DNA from: Sanderia malayensis
Taxonomy: Eukaryota; Cnidaria; Scyphozoa; Semaeostomeae; Pelagiidae
Assembly (NCBI GenBank): GCA_013076295.1
Contig: RQOL01000479.1
Coordinates: 243,229 to 307,228 of the forward strand
DNA length: 64,000 nt
Reading direction: 5' to 3'
Part shown: one piece after another, positions 52,601-64,000 of the stretch
Position numbering within the stretch: position 1 is the first letter of the stretch
Layout of the letters: each line of letters begins with the position of its first letter
Made by a program: the position numbers and the translations under genes
Notes under the pieces: model-generated
What the model was told of the DNA's origin: nothing
Seen by the model: the letters and a program-made list of their open reading frames with translations, nothing else
Databases searched by the model: none

Positions 52601-54820
52601 GATCGTATTGTGATTGTAGTTTTCAAGAGCAACAAAACTTGGAATTATGCGATAACTATTAGAATTACAATTGCGATGAGAATACACGCTTCTTTTTATA
52701 AGGAACCTAGCTGCTGAGGGCCTAATTGTTTAAGTTCGTTATTTTGAGATCTCTTTGACCTCTTTGTAGTTCTAAAAGTTGTTTAATTTTAAGTTGGCAT
52801 TTGGTGGACATAATTGGTACAGATTCAAGAAAAACATTTAAATTCATCGTTTTGCTATGTGAAGAGATAAGAGGTCAACAGATGAAAAAGCTTCATAAAA
52901 CATAAATGGAAGCAAGTGTCAGTGATATATACCATGAGAATGTGGCCGACTAAAAAAACAGAAATACTTTGTCAGGCACTTTCCCACACCACAGTGAATG
53001 AATGAGGAGATACCATACACTATGAGGTTCTGGTTGAGAAGATATCTACAATGGGAAACTATCATAATTTATCATGCAAGACTTTAAATATTCAAGTAAG
53101 ATAACAAAGAGATATTTTTGCACATATAGATTATTAAAATGCATTAATAATGTTTGCTTGTGTGGTAAAAGCCATCTTGGCTTGTTTTGTCCAGTGTAAT
53201 GGAGGATTCTATCAGTGATTGGTACAATGTATGCTTGCCAATAAATTTGAAAATGTTGTGTTGTAATGGTTGTGAAATCATTGCCATCTGTGCCTGGCAC
53301 ATTGAGTTTACAACAACACGTCTACCTGATAAGGAACATCATTAAGTGACAATGAGGAAGAATTAAGTACGTACAGGATTAGAATACTGTAAGTGATTCA
53401 ATAAGAAAACATTTAGTGATAGTCAATGTAGAAATAGTATTGAGCCTTTATTTACTCAGTCTGCTTTTCAATTAGGGTGCATTAATTGATTTATCTATTG
53501 ATCTGGAACAGAGAGCCCCATACCTTGAATATTATACATGAGTTGGGAAATAATTTGAAGAGAACATTTTGAGCCATAGATTGAATTTTCCATTGCCTTT
53601 CACTAAATGAATCTGTACAAAAAATAGAAAATTAATGAGTGTGGTAGACGAAAGAGATATGCAATGCATGTGGAATGAGGAAGGTGGTAAGCCAATAAAG
53701 TGTGGATTTTTCCCAGGGCTTGAACTTGACTTTCACTGGTTTCCTTCATGTATATCACAACAATTAAACATCTTCAATAAACACAAAGTTGAAAGCAGGT
53801 TCATGTGGGGATATCAATGAGCTTTCCTTGTAAAACAAAGAAGGCAGCCACGAAGTCAATAAATTGGTCAGGAACTATATTCACGGAAATAAAAACCCCA
53901 GGAAAATATTGGTATGATATTATTGAATGGAGATTTAAATGTGACAAATACACAAATATATCAATAATGAAACTGTGAGGAGAGATAAAGTATCTATCTC
54001 CTGGCTATCTACTATTGAAAACGTAAATCGCAAATTTAAAAACCTTATTATTAATGCGGAAGATCTGAAAGATATACAATATAGTACAAAGATATGTTTT
54101 GAAAGGACGTGGATAGATATTTGTATTGTATGCGAAGTACAAATGCGAAGGGTTCAGTCATGATAAACTCTACTATTCAAATTGGTGAATTGTCAATATA
54201 AATAAAAATTGATCCACACAATCCGTAGTTCAGGTTGCAAAATTGATTGGTTTGGCGACGTGCTTAACCAAAATGACAGTACCTCAATTGGATTCTTGAA
54301 TAGCACTTCACTCTCAGCAAGATACATCTGTGCCACTGTGTGAATGTATTCTTTCAATAACGGCGGTCATTTGTTTTGAGGATTACGTTTGTACATAGCA
54401 AAAAAAAGAATAAGATTGCCGGTTACATTAGTGAAAAGCTCGAACACCAGCGTCAAGGAGTAACCTTTGTTCGAGTTTTCCTTGTTGGTGAAAACTGCAA
54501 TTGAAACTTGGAAGTATATAACAGTAAATATTAAAGGGGCCTGTATAGATTATAGATTAAGTTTTCATGTATTAAAAGGAGAGGGGGGGATGTTATTGAC
54601 AGTGCGATATTTTGCAAAAAGTAACTATCCTTAAGGGACAACTTGCAGTTTTCACAGAGTAAGGAAATCCACTTTCCCATAGGCAATATCGGAGAAAATG
54701 GCAACGCATAACTCTTAATAATCGGGCGCTACGCAGGATTCAGGACTGTGCCGACTGCTGTGTGTGGTGCAGTCACCCCTGGACATGTGGAGGGCGTAAT
54801 GTCCAGTTGGTCTCCGCAGA
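49606..54820. other. Unique region without a recognised gene
   Basis: No protein family, RNA or element end recognised. A minus-strand open stretch at 51847-52035 is acidic and bounded by AG-like sequence, so it may be an exon of an unknown gene. Two related short segments (50037-50170 and 53800-53950) share CAAAGAAGGCAGCCAC and look like diverged copies of one another. A TTTTTTGTTTTC-rich tract lies at 51410-51470. Confidence 0.35.
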
Positions 54821-54851
54821 TCAGTGTTATCTAGAATGAATGCATTCTAGA
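54821..54851 (-). other. Candidate 3' terminus of the autonomous Helitron: hairpin then CTGA
   Basis: On the minus strand, TCTAGAATG-CATT-CATTCTAGA (9-bp stem, 4-nt loop, 54851-54830) is followed by TAACA, then CTGA (54824-54821), then T. A hairpin shortly before CTRR and a following T is the Helitron 3' rule. It lies 150 bp after the helicase stop. Confidence 0.5.
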
Positions 54852-55001
54852 AGTGTGCCGGTAACGGCTGTACATCACACTAATGTGCGACGTGATCTGC
54901 GTTGACACACAATACCCGTACCCTTGAATGTGTGTATGTGCGTTTTGGTAGGCAGCCCTCTGTAGAGCAACTGTGCAGATGGTCGCTCTAGGATGAAGCC
55001 T

Positions 55002-55421
55002 TTACAGGACTTCTTGGAAAACAATGTTCTTTGTTTTCCTGCGTGTTTCCTCTGGGAGGAATACTTTGAGCCCGTTAAATGATGTTGCTCTTGACATGGC
55101 CACATATAACTGACCATGTGTGAACACGGGCTCAGGTAAGTACAAACCAACATACCTCAGGGATTGCCCCTGTGCCTTGTTGATTGTCAAGCAGTATGCA
55201 AGTCTGACTGGAAACTGTCGGCGTTTCATTTTGAACGGCATTTCCGTGTCCTGAGTGGAGACTGTGATCTTGGGAATCATGACCCGTTGTCCTCTGTGCT
55301 CCTTGGTAATGATCTCTGCTGTGATCACGTGACGTCGGAGATGCCGAACTATGAGTCTTGTTCCGTTGCAAAGACCTTTCTTTGGATTGAGATTCCGCAG
55401 AAGAATGATCGTTGCACCAAC
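55002..55421 (-). pseudogene. Helitron exon 8, helicase C-terminus
   Basis: Splicing CTCAAG to GTTGGTGCAACG gives KLKVGATIILLRNLNPKKGL, the conserved PIF1/Helitron block. It continues CNGTRLIVRHL, FPVRLAYCLTINKAQGQSLR and the motif VI region HGQLYVAMSRATS. A natural stop follows VFQEVL at 55002. The exon itself is fully open. Confidence 0.82.
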
Positions 55422-55527
55422 CTAATGCAATGAATATTATTGTGATTAATGACGGCTTTTTTATGTTGCACTACCTTTGCACATAATAATTTAATGCTAA
55501 TAGGATGAAAGATTGTAACCTTCCTAC

Positions 55528-56555
55528 CTTGAGTTTAAGTCTGTGCAATGGCATTCCATTGGGAGTGAGTTGGTTGAGAAATTCAATGGGGTAGGCCTCT
55601 TCCTCATCTGGATCGTCTGTGACAACACTGTCTGTGCTGTAATAAGTTCTTTCGGGTGTTTGAAGTCTGTCGAGAATTAAGTCGTTCACTTGATGTGATA
55701 AGTCATTCTTCGGAGTCAGACAACAGCGTTCAGACATTGTTACAGGATCCATCATTAGGTGTGAATCTGGTGTGTTCGGCCTGGGAAAAATGAAGTTCAG
55801 CATGTCTTCTTTAGACGAAGTGCATATCTGTTGTGGCAGAATGACGTTGTCCAGTGCATCGTGTGCTTCTTGCTTGTTGCCAAGTCTGAGAAGCCATTCT
55901 GAGAATTCACGGTATGAATCATCTTGAACGGCTCTCATGTTGGTGTGTAAACGATGCTGCTGAAACTTTGTCCATAGATCAATGATCTGGTGTGATTTTA
56001 GAGTCTCAGCTACAATCCTTTCCCTTCCTGCTTTTGTGACGACAGGTAGAACTTGTCTGAAGTCACCACCAAGTAGCATGAACTTGCCACCAAATGGTCT
56101 GTCGACATGTGTAATGTCTCTAAGCAGTCGGTCGACTGCTTGTAATGCAAGTGCGGGAATCATGGAAGCTTCATCCCATATGAAGAGAGTAGTTTCGCGC
56201 AATACCTGTGCTCTCCTGCTCTGTCTCTTGACATTACACGTTGATTCAGCTTGAAGTGGTATAGGAATTTGAAAGGTAGAATGTGAAGTTCTACCATTTA
56301 TGAGCAGTGTTGCAGCAATTCCTGACCACGCCATGCACTGAACTTTATGTCCATTGGCTTGCAGATTGTGAACCAACGTGTTGTAAAGGAAAGTTTTCCC
56401 GGTTCCAGCCGTCCGTCAACAAAGTGACAGTTCTGTTCGGATTGCGCGTTGATAGCATCAGTGATTCCCGTGTATATGGCTCGTTGTTCAGGGTTCAATG
56501 CGGCCAGCATTCGTTCTCCTTCCTCTCTGGCATTGCCAACATCCATGTCATCTTC
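55528..56555 (-). pseudogene. Helitron exon 7, PIF1-type helicase core
   Basis: Begins EDDMDVGN, then LNPEQRAIYTGI (motif Ia region). Walker A reads G-T-G-K-T at 56406-56392 but is out of frame with the upstream residues HFVDG because of a one-base loss near 56410. Downstream the frame is open for 283 codons: AWSGIAATLLI, Walker B LFIWDEASM (56181-56164), GGDFRQVLPVV, LHTNMRA. It ends PLHRLKLK at 55528, where GTAGGA starts a 106-bp intron. Confidence 0.85.
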
Positions 56556-56710
56556 CTCTGTAATAATGAGTGAAATATATTGCAATAAATTGGAAAGAAA
56601 GCTAGGAGAATATCGTGCAAAAATATGTAAATGCTCTTGTCTGCACGATCTTAGGATACATTATTATATTCTTAATAATACAGTACATGTTTGAAATAAC
56701 ACATTAGTAC

Positions 56711-57959
56711 CTCGTTCAGGAATGACATAGTCGCTGGAAGTTGAGGAAGGTCAGCATAATTAGTGATCGATGACCATGTACTTTCAAATTTCGTCAATGT
56801 CATGCAGACATTGATACATGTGTCGGTCTCAAAAGCTATGGCCATATCTGGATGATTGAGTTGATCACGTCGTACAAAGTCTTCACTTAATGCTTCTTTG
56901 AACATGTTGAAGAGTGCTGCGATGTCAGAAGGTGTTTGAAAAAGGAGTAATGTTGCAAACAACTGTCTCAGTTGTATTGGCATGTTAAAATAACTGCCTC
57001 CTCCAAACAGCGTATGATTTCAGCATCATCTTCCAACAGACCTAGAGCTAAAGCAGCGTCTTTGAAGGAATTGCATAGGTTTCCTTCTATCGTACGAAGA
57101 TCTTCAAAGGACGTGGCACCTCGTTTATGGAGAAGCAATAGTCTTAGTGCGAATCTTTGCTCACATGGTCGTGGGTGAACTTGATATATTCTGCCTATAA
57201 CAGGCATTGTTCTCTGCTGTCTTGCTTTCCATGTTTTGGTGCGCTCGTTAAAACATAGTGTTCAGGAATCTCGTGATAGAGATATTGGCGTGCAGCCGGG
57301 TCTTGTGCATTCAATTCAAACCAAGACGTCAATGTGGTTTTTTCATTGATGTTTTGTAATTGTTCGACCCTTCCATTATCCTGAAAGTATACGGTCTGCT
57401 GATCAGGTAAATGAACATGCAGACGTTTATAGTGTGACTTTTCTCGTGCATGGAAAATTGGAATATTCTGTGAACAGCTTCGTGTGGTCCAATATACCGA
57501 GCGTTGATGTATTGGCGTACTTCATCGTGCTCAATATCTTGAGGTACTTGTTGCTGCTGTCCTTCCAGAATTTCCACGTGTGCCATATCTTGTCCTTTAT
57601 GAATATATTTGAAAATATATTTCACGGACTTCACAGTGCTACATATTTCGAGATTAATGTGACACTGATACTTGAGTAGAAGATAGCGATTATGTGGCAC
57701 AACCCATGTATCATCTAGAAGTCGATCTTCTAGATTGACTGGGTGACGACAGCGTCGTCTGTAGAGTGGATAACCATTCGCATTAAGTTGTGTTTCGGCA
57801 GTGCGATCTTCGGAAATCGTTTCTTGCATTTGTTATTCTCCATGCAAACACATCCGGGTTTATATCACCGCATGGTCCATGTGTCATGTGCTTCAGCACT
57901 AACTTGTGATATCTTGCATCCTGTGGGTCCGGAATTTCAGCTGATATGAGTCGATCTAC
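56711..57959 (-). pseudogene. Helitron exon 6, Rep C-terminal and linker
   Basis: Starts VDRLISAEIPDP, then HGPCGDINPD, a Cys-Lys segment (CMENNKCKKRFPK in a shifted frame), NGYPLYRRR, DDTWVVPHNRYLLLKYQCHI, VKYIFKYIHKGQD (which fits the YxxxYxxK catalytic Tyr region), ARYIGPHEA, TTLTSWFELN, LYHEIPEHYV, RFALRLLLLHKRGATSFEDL and MPIQLRQLFATLLLF. This order is exactly that of Helitron proteins. It ends SFLNE before GTACTA at 56710. Confidence 0.8.
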
Positions 57960-58086
57960 CTGTAGGTTTCGAGGAAAAATATCACATGTAAGTTCTACAC
58001 ATCAAAATGCATTGTGTTTTTACTAAGCAATACAACTGATGATTATATATCGTACTCTATATATAAATTATTGTTGTAGATGTTAC

Positions 58087-59254
58087 CTCTTCGGTGTTCG
58101 CGGTCTATCAGCCTCAGACAGGAACAGAATCATGTGAGCGTGTGGTAGTCCTCTCTTCTGAAATTCGATGACATATACATGTGCAATAGTGTGTCCCAGA
58201 ATGTGCTTTGAAGGATATCTTCCAGTAGTTCTTGTAGTTTGAGTTGAAATACTCGTGTGACGATGTCAGGCGGTCATTTGCCTTCTGGTGTGGTAGAATG
58301 TTCTCTGAAATCTCCTTCCATCTGGGATTGGCCGTCATGGTTAGGAAGATGTCAGGCTTGCCATACTTTCTGACGATAGTCATTGCATCTTGAAAGTTCT
58401 GGTACATATTTCGTTGACTGCCTGAAAAAGATGAGGGAAGTATACAACACGACCGACATCAATATGAAGGGGTTCGTTGGGATTGTTTGCCCTGGCCATT
58501 TGATTTTCGATTTCAGCCCTTCTGTTCAGGTGATCCATCAGGCCTCGATAACTGTCAGCACGTAATTGCCGTTGATTGTGCAAAATCCAGTTGAGCTTGT
58601 TTCCTTCTATTTTGGTGTATGCGTCCACTAAATATTGTTGAAAGAGAAGTGTTGCCCTGTGGATGGTAGACAGTTGATTTCTGACTTGTATTCGGTACGA
58701 ATAATATTCGGCGATTGTGAGTCTAATACGGTGGTTACGATTAGCATTTGCTGGCTTGTCCTTCACGTGTAGGTAGACGTTGAGGTCAAGCTGTATCCAC
58801 GATCACCCTGAAGAACAACAATGGATAGTTAGAGGATCCGCAACAGGAGCTAAGGCATTAATCTTCATAAGATTACCACGCCTTGTTCGAACTTGAAGCT
58901 CTCTATTCTCGGGATTAGGAGCACCCCATTGCGTGTAGTGTAGACTGCTGCAATTTCTCTGGCAGTAGGATTATCATATCTTCGATCTTGTTCTGGGCGA
59001 CCGGTAATAATCATCTTGAACGTGGGAATAGGCTGATCATTGGCAATGGCTTGCTGCCTTTGCTCTTCCAGTACTTCTCCCATTGTTTTAAAATGTTGAG
59101 CAACCGATTTACTGCCATCAATTCGTTTTGCAGCAGGCCACCATGTCTAAGTCCAAGTTTTGTTCTCTGGCTGTGTTCTGACGTTCTTGCAGTGCCTGTT
59201 GGGTGTCCATAATTATAATTCTGCATATTTTCTGACCTTTCGTTTCAGTTACCC
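58087..59254 (-). pseudogene. Helitron exon 5, Rep (HUH) domain
   Basis: In order: NELMAVNRLLNI, DRRYDNPTAREIAAVY, YYSYRIQVRN, FQQYLVDAYTKIEGNKLNWI, LRADSYRGLMDHLN, MYQNFQDAMTIVRKYGKPDI, FLTMTANPRWKEI and the HUH motif GLPHAHMILFL (His-Ala-His, plus-strand 58134-58142). These are the signature blocks of the Helitron_like_N Rep domain. The GT donor follows TPKR at 58087. Several indels interrupt the frame. The YxxK catalytic Tyr motif would lie in the next exon: YIFKYIHK is present there. Confidence 0.82.
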
Positions 59255-59507
59255 CTGTTGAATGCAAGGAAACATTAAAATTGTACTTTTATATCAACTG
59301 TAATTTTCAATGCAGCAAATGCTTTATTATGAAGCATCATAAAGCGCCTTGATTTTCGATTGGACAATTCTTCATATTCAGGCAAGCATACAGAGCTTAT
59401 GCATTGCATGTTGGGTCGGAAAAGAATTGAGTGTTCTGTCAACATCCGTTTCATTAAGTGAAGGTATTATATGGAAATATAGCATATTATAAGAGACGTT
59501 ATGTTAC

Positions 59508-60030
59508 CTGTCATATGGTATGCCTTCCATGTATGGTGATGACTGGTGGTCCTGCATTAGCGTGTCTTACAACGTTAGCTGTCCAGGATGCCATCGCCAT
59601 TAGTGAATTGTATCTACCGGAAATTTTTGAGAAAATATTTAGATTCATCAGTAGTTCCAGTGTATAAATGCATCACATTTGCCGGGGGTGGTTGAATGGG
59701 ATCGAGAGTTATTAATCCTCCCAAGCAACATTTGTTGTATTGCCTTCTTGAGTTGAGTTCCTCTCGGAAGTATTTTGCTTCACAGTGAATACATGTCCTC
59801 GTCATTTTCCCAAGATGATGAGGCATTGGGGAGAATTGAGGAATTTCAACAATAGGTTGATTTACTTCCCTTGCTTGTTGTTCGATGGGTTGAGGGACAT
59901 CATCTTGGTGTTGTGGTGGGATTTCGTCTTGCATTTCAACTTCTTGTGGTTGTACCGCTATTTCATTCTCTTCATTGTCATTTTGAACGTTGGCTTGCAA
60001 TTGCATAGCAGCAGGCAATACTTGTGGATC
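59508..60030 (-). pseudogene. Helitron exon 4, Cys-rich domain
   Basis: Contains CIHCEAKYFREE followed by CCLGG. This is the conserved C-x2-C ... CC-x2-G zinc-finger-like motif that precedes the Rep domain in animal Helitrons. After YFLKNFR the frame slips by one base into YNSLMAMASWTANVV, a match to the next conserved block. The exon ends CATATGACAG before GTAACA. Confidence 0.7.
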
Positions 60031-60200
60031 CTGAAATTCAATGTAATCTTAGTTAATATAATTCAGTCATGTGTTTTGAAATGCATAAAACTGAAACTTG
60101 TGAAGATATGTCTATTTAGAGAGCAAAATAATTTCCTGACATGGTGCTATAGAGAATGACTGGTGTATTCTAAGCCAATTGTGATGGTAGTCTGTTTTAC

Positions 60201-61130
60201 CTGATTATCATGTGGAATGGGAATGTGTTGTTCCACGTTGATTTCATCAGGTTGTGCCGGCCTTTCAATTTCAATATTCATTTTCAATATGTGTTTCGGG
60301 TTGCATCTGCATTGGCCGTATCTGTTGATAATGAAAATTAAATGAAATTAGTTATTTTGATTATTAGTTATTAGAAATTTTAATGCATTACTGTGTGATT
60401 ATGTAAATTGATATAAATATACATGGAAAGTTATAAACATGTCTCAAGTAGGGAAATTGCATGAGGGATTGGGTTATGGAAAATGGAGTTGCCTAACTGT
60501 AGTTAGTTTGTGTTAATAATTTTAATTTACCTCATTCTGTATTTGAGCTTGATTTACATTAAGCATCTCCACATCTGCCGTTTGTATTGCTGCTTGACCT
60601 TCATGATTACGATTCAGAAGGGGTGGTTGCAACTGCATAACCATCGGCGGTACCTGCAGATGGAAAAATATTGATAATTTGGTTGATATAATAACTGGTT
60701 TGGTTTTGATTGTTGTTAATTTTGAATAGTTTATAATATTAGTTCTTTTATTTTGAAAAGATTAGCACAAATTATTGAGTTGTGTACCTGAAGTTGAGGG
60801 GCCAGTGCTGCAGGATATTGTAAGCCATTGTTTATTGGTTGTGGAACTGCTATAAGTCCGTAGTGGGGAAGCATCGCAGGTAGTTGCCATGGCACATACA
60901 ATGCCTGCATCTGTGGATGATGAACTGGGAGTGGTTGATATTCTGGGGCTGGTTGCTGAGGGTATTCTTGCTGCAACTGGTGAAGATCATTCACTGCTCC
61001 CTGTACCGTATTATCGGTGGTAAATCAGCAGGATGAGGCTGTTGGTTATTTGCACGACTTCGGCGATTTGCTTTCCGTAATTTATCGCAGCGCTAATGCC
61101 GGTGATGTTTTTTCTGGCTTTTTTTGGCAT
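60201..61130 (-). pseudogene. Helitron N-terminal exons 1-3, Gln/Pro-rich leader
   Basis: The start at 61130 (MPKKARK) is the first Met before a basic stretch RKANRRSRANN. Then comes a low-complexity Gln/Pro-rich segment (QQEYPQQPAPEYQPLPVHHP). The exon at 60653-60531 is 123 bp and ends IQNE before GTAAAT. The exon at 60321-60201 has a one-base indel between ENE and NIEIERPAQPDE. The role of such leaders is unknown; they are poorly conserved in the family. Confidence 0.6.
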
Positions 61131-62944
61131 TTTGCAAGTGGTGGTATAAAAAAAAGAAAAAAATGTGTTTTATATGCAACCCAATTTAAGTGAAAATGTT
61201 AAAACTTGAAAAAGAGTGATTTTTGTGAGCAACTGGATGGGTTAATGTTGTTTTGTGGTGAACTGCAAGATAAAATAAATAATTTAAAACATAATTGTAA
61301 GAAATGTTTGGAATTACTCTTGATTGTTGAATTAAATTATTGGTTATTTTAAAGTTTGCAAGTAAAAATATTGCAGCACTTTATCTTGTCACCTACATCA
61401 CTCTTTCTATTGTGTTCTTTAGCAACTAAAAGAAAGACAGTGGTGATAAAATATTAAGTGGAAAGGTTAATCATCTATTTCATGTTGAGAAAGAAAAATG
61501 CATAATCCTATATTTGATGTGTTTGTACAGGCTAGATTTTATTTGCATTGTGCAGTAAGTTTGCTTTCTATTGATCAGAAATTGTTGCAATTGTTATTAC
61601 CACTTTAAATACAGTAGCTATGCTTCAGATTTGGGATATGAATGTGAATGACAGGGTGAGGCATTTAAATATTAATTAAATAGGCTTTGTATAGGAAAAT
61701 TGTTGTCACACTCACGAAATATTCAGGGAATCAACTTTTTTTGAAACCCTGTTTTTGCAAAAGAAGAAAGATGTTTTGGATGAATTGATTATCTTGAATA
61801 CTTACTTTATAAAAAAATAGAAATAATTGAATATTTACTTTATAAAAAAACTTTACTTTACTTTACTTTTTCAATAAGAAAACTGGCTAGATATCAGCTA
61901 AGAAACCAGTTTTGTAATGCAGCAGGATATATAAGCAATGCTAAAAAAGGCAATGAATTGCGATGTAATGAAAGTAAAAGTTGCTTTAAAAAAGACGTTG
62001 TCAGTGTATATAAGGAGTGTTTAGGAAAGATAAATTTTGACATTCAACTTACCAATAACGAAGTAAAACGTTGTCGAGTTATCTTTTTGACAATATTTAA
62101 TATATTTATTTTTCTGGCAATTTTTTCAAACGTTAGACGTTGGACAAAAAATTTTACATTTGCTATAGGAAAAAGTGAAGACGCAATTGCTATTTTGAAT
62201 TCGCGCCAATTTGAAAGCATTGTAGCCTCTATTCGGCGCATTGCCTCGTTGTTGCTCGCTTATGATTCTTGTTGTTGTTGCTTTGCTTGATTTCATCAGC
62301 AGAGTTATGGAAGAGAACTTGTGCGTATAAAAAATGAATGAATTAGCGAACTTTATACATAATAACTACAAATGAATATTTCGAGCTGATTATTATAGCT
62401 GTTATCAATATGATGGTGATGGATTTAACATGGGCAGTTAAACACAACAACAAATTACATGAATTTATTTAATTATTTAACAACCTTGATTTTGTGTCAG
62501 GGTTGTTATATGCTGCAAAAGATGCCTTTAGACAGGAAAGCCAATAATGACAGTAGGCCATGGAAGGTTGAGCAAAGGTAAGAAGGTCATCATACTAATT
62601 TTTTTGGCATGATGAATTCATGGGGTGCGGGTAATTAATGATTTGGAGTTAAAATAAATTACTTACATTTATAGACTTAAAGCCAGATGAAAAGAACTGA
62701 GATGAGCTACATGCTATACAGTGTATTATATGATGACTTCTTGTTTCAGGTGCCCAAACATGAAGTGAATGGTTGTTGTTTGTGGTCATTCCTTGTGAAC
62801 ATTATTATAGCCAGGTGAGTTCATTTTAAGATTGTTAATTGAAGATAATTTGTTGAAAAAGAAGGACAGTGTCTGTTTTGCATTGATCTTTTTTGAAGAA
62901 TTACAAAAGTTAGAAATTAGAAGCATTACATATTAACATTAACA
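61131..62944. other. Unique AT-rich region upstream of the Helitron gene
   Basis: Should contain the 5' terminus and promoter of the Helitron, but I could not place its TC end. A 110-codon plus-strand open frame at 61958-62290 has a hydrophobic stretch (VIFLTIFNIFIFLAIF) and a Cys-rich end. It resembles nothing I know and may be chance. Confidence 0.35.
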
Positions 62945-64000
62945 TACTTACTATAGATACTATACATAAATATATACGTCAATACACACCCTATATAGTA
63001 TATATAAATACTATACATAATATACATACCTTACATACATACCCTACATACATACATACATACATACATACATACATACATACATACATACATTACATAC
63101 ATACATACCCTACATACATACATACATACATACATGAGCCGGGCTCGGTCGCTTCGCTCCCTCCCCGGAGCCCGTCAAGTAAACAAAGCTTAATCTGGTT
63201 GGCGCGCTTCGCGCGCTGCATTCGCTACCGCTCATGCCCATACATACATACATACATACCTACATACATACCCTACAAACATACCCTACAATACATACCC
63301 TACAATACATACCCTACAATACATACCACAATACATACCCTACAATAAACCCTACAATACATACCCTACATAATACCCACATACATACCCTAAAATACAT
63401 ACCCTACAATACATACCCTACAATACATACCCTACCATACTTCCCCTGGCAAGCGACCACCCAGCGCCCACCGCGCCCCTAAAAGCCGTTTCTTTTGAAA
63501 GTGTAAAAATGAATTCGTCAAGGTACTTTAAAACACTAAAACTTTCAAATTAAATTAACGTGGCGAATTTTCGTCCTACAGAACCCACGAAAATATCAAA
63601 TGAAGCTAATAGCTTGGCGAACATTTTCGAAAGTATTTGGGTGAAAAAAAGTTTTGGCAGGTTAAAAATTAATTTTCGCAAATGCAAAACACGCGTGTTG
63701 CTTGAAATTTCGTGTTTTCCAGCAAAACCCAACTCGGCCAAAACTGTCCAAAATCAGAGGAAAATCGACAAACAAAAAAAACAACCCCAGATAACTTTAG
63801 TTCTCGTGTAAATAAACAGTATCAAAAATTTAAATGGACAAAATCGGCCCAGAACGACCCAAGAAAATCAAAATTGTCTTCGTGTTTTCGTTAGGCCCTT
63901 GCCTCAACACAAAAAACGTGAGTTGAAACAAAACAAACTCGCAAAAAACAATTAAATAAAAGAAATACCTTGAAATACTTGTTCACAATTGTCTCCACAG
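62945..64000 (-). mobile_element. HelA copy 12, 5' end beyond window
   Basis: From the right edge: short-subtype B module (64000-63434, marked ATACTTCCCCTGGCAAGCG), a short minisatellite (63433-63256), an A module (63240-63134), then (TACA)n mixed with TACCCTACATACAT units and an AT-rich tail near 62950-63010. No terminal CTAG is visible, so the 3' end is lost or altered. Confidence 0.65.
63256..63433. repeat. 14-bp minisatellite array 10 (short, degenerate)
   Basis: About a dozen units with several one- to four-base deletions; the most degenerate array in the window. Confidence 0.9.

Larger units (their letters stand above)
55002..61130 (-). pseudogene. Helitron Rep-helicase gene, spliced, frameshifted
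   Basis: Encodes the rolling-circle transposase of Helitrons: an HUH endonuclease (Rep) that nicks DNA, fused to a PIF1-type 5'-3' helicase. I place about eight exons: 61130-60788, 60653-60531, 60321-60201, 60030-59508, 59254-58087, 57959-56711, 56555-55528 and 55421-55002. All have GT/AG junctions; the 41-codon exon 2 and the last two junctions keep frame exactly. At least ten one- or two-base indels break the frame, including near 59614, 58440, 58200, 57820, 57430, 57215, 56980 and inside Walker A at about 56410. It is either decayed or carries consensus errors. No second copy is in the window. Confidence 0.85.

Noticed and set aside
55164..55433. Plus-strand frame opposite the Helitron helicase end
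   Set aside because: The minus strand encodes conserved helicase motifs here; the plus frame is a shadow.

Overview
This is a gene-poor eukaryotic window, almost certainly from a metazoan. It contains spliced and decayed animal-type transposon genes and a short 5' fragment of a eukaryotic 18S rRNA gene. The 18S wording after the start (for example GCGAAAAGTCCCGACTTC) reads to me like a cnidarian or another early-branching invertebrate, but that is a weak inference. I see no intact host gene. Nearly everything recognisable is mobile DNA or satellite-like DNA made from it.

Layout. A left array (1-30335), a right array (39194-49605) and the start of a third (about 62945-64000) consist of a non-autonomous Helitron-like element, called HelA here, lying on the minus strand. 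Read on that strand, HelA starts TCT(A/C)TATATA, has an AT-rich body of up to 1.47 kb (module B), then a 14-bp minisatellite (GGGTATGTATTGTA)n of 0.1-2.9 kb, then a GC-rich 3' module A with a GCGCGC/GCGCGC hairpin, and ends CCCCCGGCTAG. Copies are joined head to tail with no spacer (CTAG or TTAG directly followed by TC). A lone plus-strand relative (32260-33327) shows TC and CTAG ends sitting between A and T with no target duplication. Removing it restores the reading frame of the interrupted host gene.

Four full copies and one partial copy of HelA carry a second element, HelC (about 2.3-2.4 kb), nested in a (TATG)n tract between two A modules. HelC starts TCAATAAATAC and ends with the hairpin GGCGCGC-GAA-GCGCGCC, a 7-nt spacer and CTAG. 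Copies without HelC supply the matching empty sites. Every HelC-bearing copy whose end is visible ends TTAG; every HelC-free copy whose end is visible keeps CTAG. This suggests one loaded founder that spread as a unit.

Between the arrays lies a graveyard: a MULE/ZSWIM-type transposase pseudogene (30336-35440) interrupted by the lone Helitron, a diverged HelC relic (36655-37050), an 18S 5' end with probable upstream spacer on the minus strand (37388-about 37875), a PIF/Harbinger transposase C-terminal relic (38148-38434) and a 100-N assembly gap (39094-39193). Region 49606-54820 has no recognised gene.

From 61130 down to 55002 on the minus strand is a spliced Helitron Rep-helicase gene: Cys-rich N-terminal domain, HUH Rep domain and PIF1-type helicase in about eight exons. 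It is broken by many single-base indels, including one inside the helicase Walker A. It is the only source of Helitron enzymes visible here, but nothing shown links it to HelA or HelC. Single-base indels also separate otherwise near-identical array copies, so some frameshifts may be consensus errors in a long-read assembly.
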